A stretch of DNA of 64,000 nucleotides, taken from the NCBI GenBank assembly GCA_023229765.1, contig JALNYO010000001.1, forward strand, positions 1 to 64,000, given 5' to 3'. Position 1 is the stretch's first letter, and each line of letters opens with the position of its first letter. Below the pieces are notes generated by a model that saw only the letters and a program-made list of their open reading frames with translations, was not told the DNA's origin and ran no database searches. Positions 20,801 through 28,793 of this stretch are shown here, one piece after another. This stretch comes from Syntrophales bacterium (lineage in GTDB: Bacteria > Desulfobacterota > Syntrophia > Syntrophales > UBA5619). The position numbers and the translations under genes were made by a program.

Positions 20801-21286
20801 GGGCGCCTGCTCCTGCGCCTCTCTGTGCAGGTCGGTCAGCGCGGCTTTTCGGTTGCGCAGGGCGGCGGCCAAGGTCGGGATGTATCCGCTGTGGGTCTCC
20901 AACCGGCCGCTCAGGCTCAGGCGCACCCGCCCCTCCGGGTCTGTCAAAAGCACGTCAACGTAGCCGCAGTATGCCTGTAACGTTTGGAATTGTAAGCGCA
21001 GTTCCTTGGCATTTTTGCCGAGCGGATCGGCAAGAAAGCGGTCCACTTCCCGTTCCAGAGAGGGGCTTTCCATCAAGACGGCGGCGTCGGCCAGCCGCTC
21101 GCTGCGCCAAGTCGCGATATTTTTCGCCTTGAGCTGGGCGACGGCTGTCAGGTGCATCTCGACGTTTTGCCGCACCGTCCCTTCCTGGACGCGGTAAAAC
21201 CACGCGCCGCCGGCCAGCATGACCAGCAGCGTCAGCGCCAGGGCGGCTTTCATCCAGAAGGGGATCGCATTATTCTCAGATTTCAT
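17849..21286 (-). CDS. hybrid sensor histidine kinase (periplasmic Cache-like - PAS - GAF - PAS - HisKA/HATPase - REC)
   Basis: This 1145-residue kinase has TM1 (about 12-32), a large periplasmic region (about 33-300, probably a double-Cache sensor) and TM2 (about 295-318). After that come PAS (about 345-465), GAF (about 475-635), PAS (about 650-765), HisKA with H786 in GGVAHDFNNMLG, and HATPase (FEPFFTTK, GTGLGLATVYG). A receiver with Asp1078 in LLVTDVVLPGMNG ends the protein. The kinase-receiver half is a close paralogue of the 10861-13338 kinase, whereas the sensor half is unrelated. It is convergent with the NtrC-type gene upstream and has no regulator on its own strand. Confidence 0.9.
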   Translation of the reverse strand: MKSENNAIPFWMKAALALTLLVMLAGGAWFYRVQEGTVRQNVEMHLTAVAQLKAKNIATWRSERLADAAVLMESPSLEREVDRFLADPLGKNAKELRLQFQTLQAYCGYVDVLLTDPEGRVRLSLSGRLETHSGYIPTLAAALRNRKAALTDLHREAQEQAPHISAVAPLFAGNGQARRAVGAIILINDASHFLYPLIQSWPEPSQSEETLLVRRDGNDALFLNDLRHRSDTALKLRIPLSRTDVPAVMAVLGKRGFVESRDYRGIEVAAVLLPIPDSPWLMVAKVDAAEAFAEWRFRSALILALLAVLLGALGALGLAARQREKKQHFRALYRSEAALRASVERHSVTLHALGDGVIAADAEGRVEFLNPSAEGLTGWNNEEAQGRPLAEVFRIVSEETRKAVDDPVAKVLREGLVVSLANHTLLIAKDGSEHPIADSGAPIRDAEGAITGVVLVFRDQSEERRMGLLIQTRLSLLEYAASHALDEFLVKAIDETGALVDSPIGFYHFVEADQKTISLQQCSTRTLSEFRRIEGRGVHYGIDQAGVWADCVHEGKPVVHNDYASLPHKKGMPQGHAAVVRELVVPVMREGRVVAVLGVGNKPAAYTDADVESVSYLADVTWHIVEQKRAEEKQRESERRFRTIYNRLPVGVAQISLDFHIQHANPAYCRMLGYNEEELLGKHLRDITHPEDLEVNLQRQTGLASGAGDVYEMEKRLLHKDGCTVFGLLRANLIRDEAGKPAYTLGTLLDITERKEIEAEQERLRAQLRQSEKLEAVGRLAGGVAHDFNNMLGVILGHAEMALERIDTKEPFYGAFAAIKKAAERSAGLTRQLLAFARRQTVAPETLDLNEVVENMLKMLRRLIGEDIDLVWLPEAGLSPVKMDPVQVDQIMANLCINARDAIAGVGKLTIETGKASFDEEYCAVHAGFIPGEYVLLAVSDDGCGMDRQTIENIFEPFFTTKELGRGTGLGLATVYGIVKQNKGFINVYSEPGEGTTFRIYLPRHAGQNTEPQEKSPSEILRGGGETVLVVEDEPANLEMGKIMLEGIGYRVLTAGSPGEALRLAAEHAGEIRLLVTDVVLPGMNGRELAERLRSLYPNLKCLFMSGYTANVIAHHGVLEEGVNFIQKPFSIADLTAKVRQALVQ

Positions 21287-21877
21287 GGCATTATCCTTGT
21301 TGCTTTTTATTCTGCCCGTACGCCGGCAAAAAGGCTGAGCTTCCTGAACTGCAAACGACCTTGTCCGTGGCCTTCTTGAAGAAGGCGCTGCTTTAATTAA
21401 TACCTTTCGCCCCGGAGCCTGTCAATAGAAAGATCGCTTCAGAATCGGCTGTTTATTTTGGATGGAGCGGTTTTCCGGGTCAATGTTTCTCAAAAAATGA
21501 TTTATACTATTACGGATATTGGGTAATAAGGCCTGCTTAGCGTTTGTGCCGCCTGTGTGATTTCTGCGTTGCGACCGTCTTTACGCCTCCCGATAGCTGG
21601 GTATGAGGGGGTATTGCCGGATCAGACAATCTCTAACTCGCCATAATCACAACGCAAGATGGTGGCGCCCCCGTCTGGGTATCTTGTCGCGCCAGACGTT
21701 TATGCGGCTGCCAGGTTCACTTAAATCTTCCTGATAGTAGTAACAGTCTGAATCAACAGCAAATATTCTTTTCACTTTCGCTTGGCATTGTTCTTGTATT
21801 GGCAACTGTCAGTTTGCGGCTATGGACGCCTCTTTAGAAGTGGCAGGCAAGTGAGCGGCAACAAGAAAAGGTGAATA
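21287..21877. other. 591-bp intergenic region with a weak sigma54-like motif
   Basis: No supported gene or RNA was found in this divergent spacer between the large kinase and the chemotaxis-like cluster. The only motif of note is a GG-N10-GT arrangement (TGGCATTGTTCTTGTA, 21783-21798, plus strand), one base off the GG-N10-GC rule for sigma54 promoters, about 80 bp before the 21878 start. Confidence 0.3.
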
Positions 21878-22264
21878 ATGAACATATTATGTTACTGCTA
21901 TTCCACGGACGAAGCGTTTCTCAATATCTGGGCGAGGATGCAGAAAACGAGTCCGGAATTGGGGCTGGAACTGCACCAGTCGCTTGACAGCTTTACCGCC
22001 AGGCTCAGACAGCCGGGGGGAAATGTCGCGGTTGTCCTGCTGTATATTGCCGATAAAAAAATCCTGTCCGATCTTACGGTGGTGCGGCCATTGTTGAATG
22101 ACATGCCCGTTGTTATCCTCCTGAAGGATCAGGAGCAGGAAATGCTAAAGTTTTCCAATGAGTTGAGGCCGCGGGTCATCCTGTACACTTTTTGTAAGGT
22201 GGAAGATATTTGCGCGGTTTTTCAGCGATGCAATGGCAGATACGGCAACTGGGAAGGGGCGTAA
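21878..22264 (+). CDS. small pseudo-receiver-like protein
   Basis: This 128-residue cytosolic protein has alternating hydrophobic strands and helices spaced as in CheY-like receivers (MNILCYCYS..., VAVVLLYIADKK, MPVVILLKDQ, PRVILYTFCK). The strand-3 position that normally ends in the phospho-acceptor Asp reads LLYIADKK, and the acidic pair after strand 1 is absent. If the fold is right it cannot be phosphorylated in the usual way. It lies about 70 bp upstream of a CheW gene in the same direction, suggesting a role in chemotaxis-type signalling. I do not recognise a named family; the receiver-like reading is tentative. Confidence 0.55.
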   Translation: MNILCYCYSTDEAFLNIWARMQKTSPELGLELHQSLDSFTARLRQPGGNVAVVLLYIADKKILSDLTVVRPLLNDMPVVILLKDQEQEMLKFSNELRPRVILYTFCKVEDICAVFQRCNGRYGNWEGA

Positions 22265-22331
22265 AAATCCACGACTGGCAATTGAGAAGAAAGGGAAGAT
22301 ACAAATAATGAAGAAGAGGAGGTACGCTGAG

Positions 22332-22841
22332 ATGGGTGAAACAGCAGCAATGGAGCAGGCGATGAAAGCAATGGCGAATCGGGAGGGGAAGTACCTGACG
22401 TTTACGCTGGCGGAGGAGGAGTACGGGATCGGCATCCTGAAGGTGAAGGAGATCATCGGCATTATGGCGATCACCACGGTGCCCCGGACCCCGGAATATA
22501 TGAAGGGTGTGATCAACCTGCGGGGCAAGGTGATCCCCGTCGTGGATTTGCGGCTGAAGTTCGGGATGGAGGCGATGGATTACACGGAGCGGACCTGCAT
22601 TATCGTTGTTGAGATCACGGGGGACGGAAAGAAGATTCTGCTCGGGATTCTGGTGGATTCCGTTTCGGAGGTGCTCAATATTAAGGGAAGCGATATCGAG
22701 GATACGCCGAATTTCGGCAGCCAGTTGGATACGGAATACATCCTGGGGATGGCCAAAACGGGCGGCCGGGTAAAGATTTTGCTGGACATCGACAGGGTGC
22801 TCAACGACAGCGAGGTTGCTTCACTATCGGCTTCTGCGTAA
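22332..22841 (+). CDS. cheW: CheW-type chemotaxis coupling protein
   Basis: This 169-residue scaffold links chemoreceptors to CheA. It shows the CheW SH3-like core: YLTFTLAEEEYGIGILKVKE, VPRTPEYMKGVINLRGKVIP (quoted as two halves of the fold), and ERTCIIVVEI, then SEVLNI and a C-terminal RVKILLDIDRVL. The ATG at 22332 is preferred because GGAGG lies 8-12 nt upstream; a longer frame opens at 22233 but overlaps the preceding gene. It is about 70% alike by eye to the CheW at 57461. It sits beside a receptor gene (23703), though an outer-membrane protein gene lies between. Confidence 0.9.
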   Translation: MGETAAMEQAMKAMANREGKYLTFTLAEEEYGIGILKVKEIIGIMAITTVPRTPEYMKGVINLRGKVIPVVDLRLKFGMEAMDYTERTCIIVVEITGDGKKILLGILVDSVSEVLNIKGSDIEDTPNFGSQLDTEYILGMAKTGGRVKILLDIDRVLNDSEVASLSASA

Positions 22842-22879
22842 ATAGCATTTTTTACAATTGGTTATGAAGGAAGGTTATT

Positions 22880-23647
22880 ATGACAATGAAAAGCGCGGGT
22901 ATTGTAACAGTGGGCTTGATCCTTATTCTCATTGCTTCTGCCGCATTTGCCGCCCATCCGCTCATCACTGACGACACGGGAACGCAGGGGAAAGGTAAAT
23001 ACCAACTGGAAGCCAATATAGAATACGCTCACAACGACGATCTCGGCGTAAAGTCGAATGAAACCCAGGCAGCGGCCACCCTGACCTACGGCCTGCTGGA
23101 CAATCTTGACGTTACCGTAGGTCTGCCCTGGCTGAAGGAAGAGGAAGAGTCAGGGAATGCAGCGGCAACGGAGCGGGGGGTTTCCGATCTATGTATCTGG
23201 GCTAAATGGCGTTTCTACGAGCGGGAAAGCCTCAGTTTTGCTTTCAGGCCGGGGGTTACGCTGCCGACGGGAAATGAGGGCAAGGGCTTGGGAAGAGGCA
23301 AGACGACTTACAGTTTGTTCTTCATCACTACCAGGGAATGGCAGCCCATTCGGGTGCATTTGAATCTGGGCTATATACGCAACGAAAACAAGCTTGATGA
23401 ACGGGTTGACATCTGGCACGTCTCCCTGGCCGGGGAATTTGCCGTCACCAAGGCGCTCAGGGTCGTTCTCAACATCGGTCAGGAAAAGAATCCCGATCAA
23501 CTTGCCGATCAGGAACCGGCCTTTATCCTGGGCGGATTGATATATGCCGTAACAGAAAGTTTTGACGTGGATATGGGGGTGAAGAGAGGCTTGAATGATG
23601 CCGAACCGGACTATCGGATACTCGCAGGAATTACGTATAGATTCTAA
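22880..23647 (+). CDS. outer-membrane protein, transporter/porin-like beta-barrel
   Basis: This 255-residue protein has a cleavable signal peptide (hydrophobic 7-22, AFAAHPL). The rest alternates polar and hydrophobic residues as in an outer-membrane beta-barrel and ends in an aromatic residue (AGITYRF), typical for BAM-assembled barrels. The opening HPLITDDTGTQGKGKYQLE and repeated strands resemble the PF13557-like putative MetA-pathway outer-membrane proteins. It could be a channel for a hydrophobic or aromatic compound. It lies between cheW and a chemoreceptor gene, so it may be expressed with them; ligand unknown. Confidence 0.7.
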   Translation: MTMKSAGIVTVGLILILIASAAFAAHPLITDDTGTQGKGKYQLEANIEYAHNDDLGVKSNETQAAATLTYGLLDNLDVTVGLPWLKEEEESGNAAATERGVSDLCIWAKWRFYERESLSFAFRPGVTLPTGNEGKGLGRGKTTYSLFFITTREWQPIRVHLNLGYIRNENKLDERVDIWHVSLAGEFAVTKALRVVLNIGQEKNPDQLADQEPAFILGGLIYAVTESFDVDMGVKRGLNDAEPDYRILAGITYRF

Positions 23648-23702
23648 CCAGTCTTTATTTGGAAACCACTGTTTTTAATAACAATTTAAGGAGGAACAAA
23701 AA

Positions 23703-25334
23703 ATGAGCTTGGCAAACACAAAGGTTTCTACAAAGTTGTATCTCGGCTTCAGCGTGCCGGTGGTTTTGCTGCTGATCGTCATTGCGGTCGCCGTCTCCAA
23801 TCTGTCGACCATCGATAACAACATCGACCGGATCGTGACGATCAACAACGTCCGCGTCAACCTCACCGCGGACACGGGGGCGCTCTTGAGGGAAAATTCC
23901 ATTTCGCTGCGCAATCTCATTATTTCCCCGGATAACAAGGAGGCGCAGGCTGAACTGGATGACATTACGTCGAGCCGGGGTAAATACGACGAAATGTTTA
24001 AGAAGCTCATGGATCTTACGCCCAGGGAGGACACCAAAGGTTGGGAGCTGATTGAAAAGATCAAGGCGGCCGCGGGCCCCGCCCGGGAATTAAACAACCA
24101 GGTCGCAGAATTGGGATTGGCCAATAAGGATACCGAAGCCACTGCGCTGATGAACGCCAAGGCGCGGCCGGCGATGCGAGCGTGGCTCGACGCCGTCGAC
24201 GCAGCGAACAACTACCAGGACGACCGCAGTAAAATCCGGTACGAAATCGCGCAGAAGGCTTATGACCAGGCGCGTGTGTGGATGTTCGTGACAGGCGCGG
24301 TGGCCATTTCCCTGGCGGCTCTGATTGCCTTTATCATCACGCGCAGCATTGTCGGACCCCTGAACCGGGTCATTGCGGGTCTGACCGAAGGTTCCGATCA
24401 GGTGGCGGCCGCGGCTGGCCAGGTATCTTCCGCCAGCCAGTCTTTGGCCGAGGGCACCACGGAGCAGGCATCCTCGCTGGAAGAAACCTCGGCGTCGCTC
24501 GAGGAGATGTCCTCGATGACGAAGCAGAATGCCGACCATGCGAACCAGGCCCGGTCGATGATGAAGGAAGCCAACCGGATTGTGGAGAAGGTGAACGGCC
24601 ACATGACGGACATGGCCAGCGCCATTGTCGAGATAACGCGTTCGAGCGAAGAGACGGGGAAGATCATCAAGACGATTGACGAGATCGCTTTCCAGACCAA
24701 CCTGCTGGCTCTGAATGCGGCGGTGGAGGCGGCGCGGGCCGGCGAGGCTGGGGCGGGATTCGCGGTAGTGGCCGACGAGGTCAGAAACCTGGCGATGCGG
24801 GCGGCCGATGCGGCGAAAAACACCAGCAACCTGATCGAAGGGACGATCAAGGCTGTCCGGAACGGCAATGAATTGACCAGCGCCACGCAGGAGGCGTTCA
24901 GGGAGAACTCTCAGATTGCGGGGAAAATCAGCCAGTTGGTGGATGAGATTGCGACAGCTTCCGAGGAGCAGGCGCAGGGGATCAATCAGGTGAACAAGGC
25001 CGTGGCGGAGATGGACAAGGTGACGCAGTCAACGGCAGCCAATGCCGAAGAGTCAGCGGCGGCATCGGAGGAATTGAGCGCCCAAGCGGAGCAGATGAAG
25101 GTTTATGTGGGGGATTTGGTGGCGGTAGTCGGCGGCAGCGGGAGTGGGAGCGGTCAGATAACCGCGGCCTTGTTGCCCCGGCAGGTTAAAGGCAGCGGTT
25201 ATCGGCAGGCGGCGCTGCCTGCTCCCCGAAAAGCGACCGGCAAACAGGTTGCAGCGTCCGGCCATGGGAAAATGAAAATTACCCGACCCGAGCAGGTAAT
25301 TCCCTTAGACGACGGAGATTTTAAGGATTTTTAA
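23703..25334 (+). CDS. methyl-accepting chemotaxis protein (4HB-type sensor)
   Basis: This 543-residue receptor has TM1 (about 13-33), a periplasmic four-helix-bundle-like region (about 35-195), TM2 (about 197-218), a HAMP-like segment and a long signalling coiled coil. The invariant hairpin tip is [21 protein letters not shown], given as its two halves [10 protein letters not shown] and [13 protein letters not shown]. The C-terminus ends PLDDGDFKDF; the terminal F-x-x-F resembles the tethering pentapeptide for CheR/CheB. It starts at ATG 23703 after AAGGAGG. A terminator follows. The signalling domain is closely similar to that of the 58481 receptor. Confidence 0.92.
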   Translation: MSLANTKVSTKLYLGFSVPVVLLLIVIAVAVSNLSTIDNNIDRIVTINNVRVNLTADTGALLRENSISLRNLIISPDNKEAQAELDDITSSRGKYDEMFKKLMDLTPREDTKGWELIEKIKAAAGPARELNNQVAELGLANKDTEATALMNAKARPAMRAWLDAVDAANNYQDDRSKIRYEIAQKAYDQARVWMFVTGAVAISLAALIAFIITRSIVGPLNRVIAGLTEGSDQVAAAAGQVSSASQSLAEGTTEQASSLEETSASLEEMSSMTKQNADHANQARSMMKEANRIVEKVNGHMTDMASAIVEITRSSEETGKIIKTIDEIAFQTNLLALNAAVEAARAGEAGAGFAVVADEVRNLAMRAADAAKNTSNLIEGTIKAVRNGNELTSATQEAFRENSQIAGKISQLVDEIATASEEQAQGINQVNKAVAEMDKVTQSTAANAEESAAASEELSAQAEQMKVYVGDLVAVVGGSGSGSGQITAALLPRQVKGSGYRQAALPAPRKATGKQVAASGHGKMKITRPEQVIPLDDGDFKDF

Positions 25335-25375
25335 TTAATTTCGACGCGGTTAGTACACCTGTAGTGAGTGCCGTA

Positions 25376-25420
25376 AAAATTCCATCGTCCTAAGTCAAGT
25401 TTCGGACGATGGAATTTTTG
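25376..25420 (+). terminator. Rho-independent terminator after the receptor gene
   Basis: Inverted repeat AATTCCATCGTCC / GGACGATGGAATT with a 13-nt loop, followed by TTTTTG. It could also serve the convergent 25458 gene on the other strand because A-runs lie on its other side. Confidence 0.85.
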
Positions 25421-25457
25421 ATTATTTTTCAATGCGTAGCCGCGGGGGGAATCCGCA

Positions 25458-26108
25458 TCACCTCGGGGAGTGGAGGAACCCCTTTTCGAGCATCTTTTCG
25501 AGGAGGGCCTCGGCGCGGGCGGGGTTGAAAGCGCCGCACATGCAGCACTTGGCCATCATCAGGGCAGCCCTCTTGGGGGTCAGCCGCCGCAGGCGCACCT
25601 GTTCGATCATCTTCCGGATCAGATTGAAAGAGACCATCCCGTGGCCGCACATCGTGTTGAATTCCTGCACCTCGCGTTCGGGGAGACGGTCCTTCGCCCC
25701 CCAGACGCCGAGGGAATGCTCGGCGCTATGGCGGCTGATTCCCGCCTTTTTGCAGCATTCCTGCACCTCTTCCATCAGGCCGCTGATATTGATGCAGATT
25801 CCCAAATCCGCCTGGATCAGCTCCTCCACCACCCGTCCGAGGGTATCGAGGTCGGTAAAGACGGCGGCGCCCACAGTCCCGTCTTCCTGCTTGTCGATCA
25901 GTTTATCAATCTGGACATTGTTCTGATGCATGCTCCCGATCTTCATGTCGCCCATGTTCACGGGGTTGTGCTTGAGGCAGATTCGCATGAACTGCCGGAT
26001 CTTTTCGGCCGATCCCTCGCGGTTGATCCCTTTGGCTGTATGAACGAAGATCGTGTAGTCCTGGCGGAGGTCTGCGGCCAGCCCCTGTCTGTGCAATGTG
26101 TTTGTCAT
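25458..26108 (-). CDS. uncharacterised Cys-rich protein linked to a ferredoxin
   Basis: This 216-residue soluble protein is not recognised as a named family. It contains a cluster of cysteines: C-C in QECCKKAG, TMCGHGM, and KCCMCGAFNPARAEALLEKM near the C-terminus, given here as KCCMCGAFNP. These could hold a metal or Fe-S centre. The start is ATG 26108, whose ATG overlaps the stop of the upstream ferredoxin gene (GTGATGA), with GGAGGTGG as ribosome site. The tight coupling to a 2[4Fe-4S]-type protein and a cupin implies one functional unit, perhaps redox sensing or an electron-transfer-dependent reaction. Function not assigned. Confidence 0.7.
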   Translation of the reverse strand: MTNTLHRQGLAADLRQDYTIFVHTAKGINREGSAEKIRQFMRICLKHNPVNMGDMKIGSMHQNNVQIDKLIDKQEDGTVGAAVFTDLDTLGRVVEELIQADLGICINISGLMEEVQECCKKAGISRHSAEHSLGVWGAKDRLPEREVQEFNTMCGHGMVSFNLIRKMIEQVRLRRLTPKRAALMMAKCCMCGAFNPARAEALLEKMLEKGFLHSPR

Positions 26109-26920
26109 CACGCCACCTCCCTGAAGAGCGGTCGCCCCAACCCCAGGTTTGTCTTGCCGTTGGGGGAGAGTCGATAGCCCGCCTTTTTCACCCATGCCTC
26201 ATGGGGGATCGTCCCATCATCTATGCAGCGGGAGGCAACGCCGACGCTGATCACCGTGTCAATCTCGTGCTGCACCTTCTCCAGAACTTCCAGAAAAACG
26301 GGAATCTTCTCCAGTTCGGTCTTTAACTCAATGATCGCCGAGAGGACCTTTTCATCGAGGATGTCCGGCCGCATTCGCCCGGTGCGGGTATCTTCCATCA
26401 GCAGGGTGACGGGGTTTTCCTGCTCGAAGTGGGGTCCCAGAGGGGCCAGGGCCATGGCCACCCGCTCCACGTCCCGAAAGCGGGCTCCGATCCCCGGCCG
26501 GCCGACCTCGACGACGAAACCCGCCTCGCCGTGGCGGAGCCGCCCGGTCACGTCGTTGCTCTTGATCTCGTCGGTTCCCCGTCCGGGCACGCCGGTTCCC
26601 GGATGGACGATGGTGGGGTTGCTGAACTGGGCGCGCAGGAGCCTCGGCATAACGAGCTCGGGAGGGGTGAGGGCCCCGGTGGGACAGATGTCCGCATCGG
26701 CCAGGTAGCCGAGTTTCAGCGGGGCGAGCGCCTTGCGGATGGCGCGGACGAACCAGGGCGGGTAGCCCTCGTTGCGGAGAACCCGATGGCAGGTGCCGCA
26801 CTCTACGCACTCCTCCTGGTTCACGACGGAGCGACCGTCCGCGCCGAGGGAGATCGCCCCCATCGTGCAGACGACGTGGCAGTTGCCGCAGCCGACGCAC
26901 TTTTCCTTGTCGATATCCAT
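26108..26920 (-). CDS. 4Fe-4S ferredoxin-domain protein with C-terminal domain of unknown function
   Basis: This 270-residue protein begins with a ferredoxin-like module. Its first cluster motif, CVGCGNCHVVC, is complete. The second begins CVECGTCHRVL, and its fourth ligand is probably the distant Cys in DADICPTGAL (near residue 79), so a long insertion separates the ligands. The remaining ~190 residues (DVTGRLRHGEAGFVVEVGRPGIGARF and following, quoted partly) form a conserved-looking soluble domain that I do not recognise. It is cytosolic. It is the middle gene of a three-gene operon (cupin, ferredoxin, Cys-rich), with 2-nt gap upstream and ATGA overlap downstream. Confidence 0.75.
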   Translation of the reverse strand: MDIDKEKCVGCGNCHVVCTMGAISLGADGRSVVNQEECVECGTCHRVLRNEGYPPWFVRAIRKALAPLKLGYLADADICPTGALTPPELVMPRLLRAQFSNPTIVHPGTGVPGRGTDEIKSNDVTGRLRHGEAGFVVEVGRPGIGARFRDVERVAMALAPLGPHFEQENPVTLLMEDTRTGRMRPDILDEKVLSAIIELKTELEKIPVFLEVLEKVQHEIDTVISVGVASRCIDDGTIPHEAWVKKAGYRLSPNGKTNLGLGRPLFREVA

Positions 26921-26922
26921 GG

Positions 26923-27270
26923 TTATTCCTTTCCGTTTTCTGTTTTCTTGGGCAGATAGTCCTCCCGGACGGGTGAGAAGACTTCAATAACTACGGAATC
27001 TTCAAGGATTTCCGCTCCATGTTCAACGCCGCCCGGGATGCACCAGGTGTCGCCTGTCTGCGCTTCGCACTCTTCTGTGCCGATCGTAAAACGAATGCGG
27101 CCCTTCACAAGATATCCGGTCTGCTCATGGGGATGGGCGTGGCGCGGCAAGACGCTGTTTTTCTGCAAGCGGAATTCCGCCATCAGGGTTTTTTCTCCGT
27201 AAACCAGCGTTTTCAGGTCGATCCCCTTTATGGCGGGATGATAGCCGCTTTCGTTGTGCTTTTCGAACAT
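26923..27270 (-). CDS. small cupin-domain protein
   Basis: This 115-residue cupin has the two metal-site motifs. PRHAHPHEQTGYLVKG holds His, His and Glu, and GDTWCIPGGVEHGAEI holds the last His. The start is ATG 27270, preceded by AAGGAG at good spacing; a longer frame from GTG 27327 lacks a ribosome site. Small single-domain cupins are often ligand sensors or minor enzymes; none is specified by the sequence. It is the first gene of the operon with the ferredoxin and Cys-rich genes. Confidence 0.85.
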   Translation of the reverse strand: MFEKHNESGYHPAIKGIDLKTLVYGEKTLMAEFRLQKNSVLPRHAHPHEQTGYLVKGRIRFTIGTEECEAQTGDTWCIPGGVEHGAEILEDSVVIEVFSPVREDYLPKKTENGKE

Positions 27271-27707
27271 ATCCGACTCCTTTATCGTCTCCGGTTTTCG
27301 CCCGTAAAAATCAAGGGGCGTGGACACTCGCGCGCCTTGTTTATGCCGGGCAGTGTGAAGTTTGGTGATGAATAGCCCCCCCTACTGCCGCTTACCGCCA
27401 AAGCGCGGCAGTATTTACACAAGAACTGAGCAAAAGCAAGGGCGGACTCGTGCCGTTTTCGGCCTTGGCGTTTTTCGTCATTTCCGGAGTAATTGAAACA
27501 TACCGTAATAGTAGAGGAAAGTAACCCGCGCATAATTTAAGTTATGGCTGTCCGGTTCGGAATGGCTGCTTCACCCGCGATAATCCCATTGACACGCCAG
27601 AGTGCGCTTTATATACTTACTGCCGTAAAAAATTGTTCATCAATTCCCTGTTGCGCATTAGGGAGATAATCGGCAGTGCTCGTTCGCGAAAGAGAGGATA
27701 TCCATAA
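27271..27707. other. 437-bp divergent intergenic region
   Basis: No gene seen. It holds the promoter at 27589-27617 for the downstream FMN enzyme and, near 27384-27412, a hairpin (ACTGCCGC / GCGCGGCAGT, partly paired) without a T-run. Nothing else stands out. Confidence 0.5.
27589..27617 (+). promoter_or_regulatory. sigma70-type promoter
   Basis: TTGACA (27589-27594), a 17-bp spacer and TATACT (27612-27617), about 90 bp upstream of the FMN-dependent oxidoreductase start. A strong match for a housekeeping promoter. Confidence 0.75.
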
Positions 27708-28718
27708 ATGAACATCAAAGAGGTACGTCAGGAAGCCAAAAAACGTTTTAATGGCATCTGCCGCGTCTGCCGCGAGTGCAACGGCGTGGCCTGCGCCGGT
27801 GAATTTCCCGGCATTGGAGGGGCCGACAGCGGCGCATCTTTCATCAATAACTACAATGCCCTGGCCGCCCTGCGCGTCAAGATGCGGGTGATCCATGCAG
27901 CCGGCGAGCCGGAGACGGCGCTGACGCTCTTTGGGCAAAGGCTGTCCATGCCGATCCTGGGGGCGGCGGTAGCAGGCGCCCGGATGAATTTTCAAGGAAT
28001 CATCAGCGAAGAGGAGCTGGACACCGCCTTTATCGCCGGCGCGAAGCAGGCCGGAACGCTGGCGATGACAGGCGATGGGCCTGACCCCCAGCTCTATGCC
28101 ACTGGTTTGAGCGTCATCCAGGCCCACGAGGGGTGGGGCATTCCCATTGCCAAGCCGCGCGACCAGGCCAATATTATCGCCCACCTTCGTCAGGCGGAGG
28201 CAGCGGGTTGTGTTGCCGTGGGGATAGACGTGGATGCCGCCGGCATCCTGCCCATGCGGGCGGCGGGCCAGCCGGTGCAGCCGAAGACGGTGGCGCAACT
28301 GCAGGAACTGGTGCAAAGCACGACCCTGCCGCTGATTCTGAAGGGGATAATGTGCGTGGAGGACGCCCTGGCCGCGCGCGAGGCAGGGGTTGCGGCCATT
28401 GTCGTCTCCAACCACGGCGGGCGGGTGCTTGATCACACCCCCGGAACCGCCGAGGTTTTGCCGCAGATTGCCCTGGCTGTGCGCCGCGACATGGTGGTGC
28501 TGGCCGATGGGGGAGTGCGCAGAGGCGTGGACGTCCTCAAGATGCTGGCCTTGGGCGCGCACGCCGTGCTGGTGGGCAGACCGCTTGCCATCGGCGCCGT
28601 TGGCGCTGGCGCAGCCGGCGTCCGGCTGACCCTGGAGCAGATGCAAAATGAGCTGAAGGCGGCCATGATCTATACAGCATGTGCCGGCGTGGGCGAGATC
28701 GGCGAGGGAGTTTTCTGA
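27708..28718 (+). CDS. FMN-dependent alpha-hydroxy-acid oxidizing protein
   Basis: This 336-residue TIM-barrel flavoenzyme belongs to the family that includes lactate and glycolate oxidases. FMN and catalytic motifs are visible: VGIDVDAAG, PLILKGIM (catalytic Lys), and SNHGGRVLDHTPGT (His/Arg of the active site), then LADGGVRRGVDVLKMLALGA, quoted here as ADGGVRRG, and VGRPLA. The N-terminus carries a Cys-rich patch (CRVCRECNGVACAGE), typical of the anaerobe subgroup and absent from classical oxidases; it may bind metal. Substrate is not known. It is convergent with the KorB gene and separated by a weak terminator. Confidence 0.85.
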   Translation: MNIKEVRQEAKKRFNGICRVCRECNGVACAGEFPGIGGADSGASFINNYNALAALRVKMRVIHAAGEPETALTLFGQRLSMPILGAAVAGARMNFQGIISEEELDTAFIAGAKQAGTLAMTGDGPDPQLYATGLSVIQAHEGWGIPIAKPRDQANIIAHLRQAEAAGCVAVGIDVDAAGILPMRAAGQPVQPKTVAQLQELVQSTTLPLILKGIMCVEDALAAREAGVAAIVVSNHGGRVLDHTPGTAEVLPQIALAVRRDMVVLADGGVRRGVDVLKMLALGAHAVLVGRPLAIGAVGAGAAGVRLTLEQMQNELKAAMIYTACAGVGEIGEGVF

Positions 28719-28725
28719 ACATTTA

Positions 28726-28755
28726 ACCGCCTTTCCCCGGCGGTGCTTTCTTTCG
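28726..28755 (+). terminator. weak terminator between convergent genes
   Basis: CCGCC / GGCGG stem with a 7-nt loop, followed by TGCTTTCTTT, 8 nt after the FMN enzyme stop. Short stem, imperfect T-run. Confidence 0.4.
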
Positions 28756-28793
28756 GTTGTCTGCCGTTTGTCTCCCCGAGCAGTCCCGATTTT

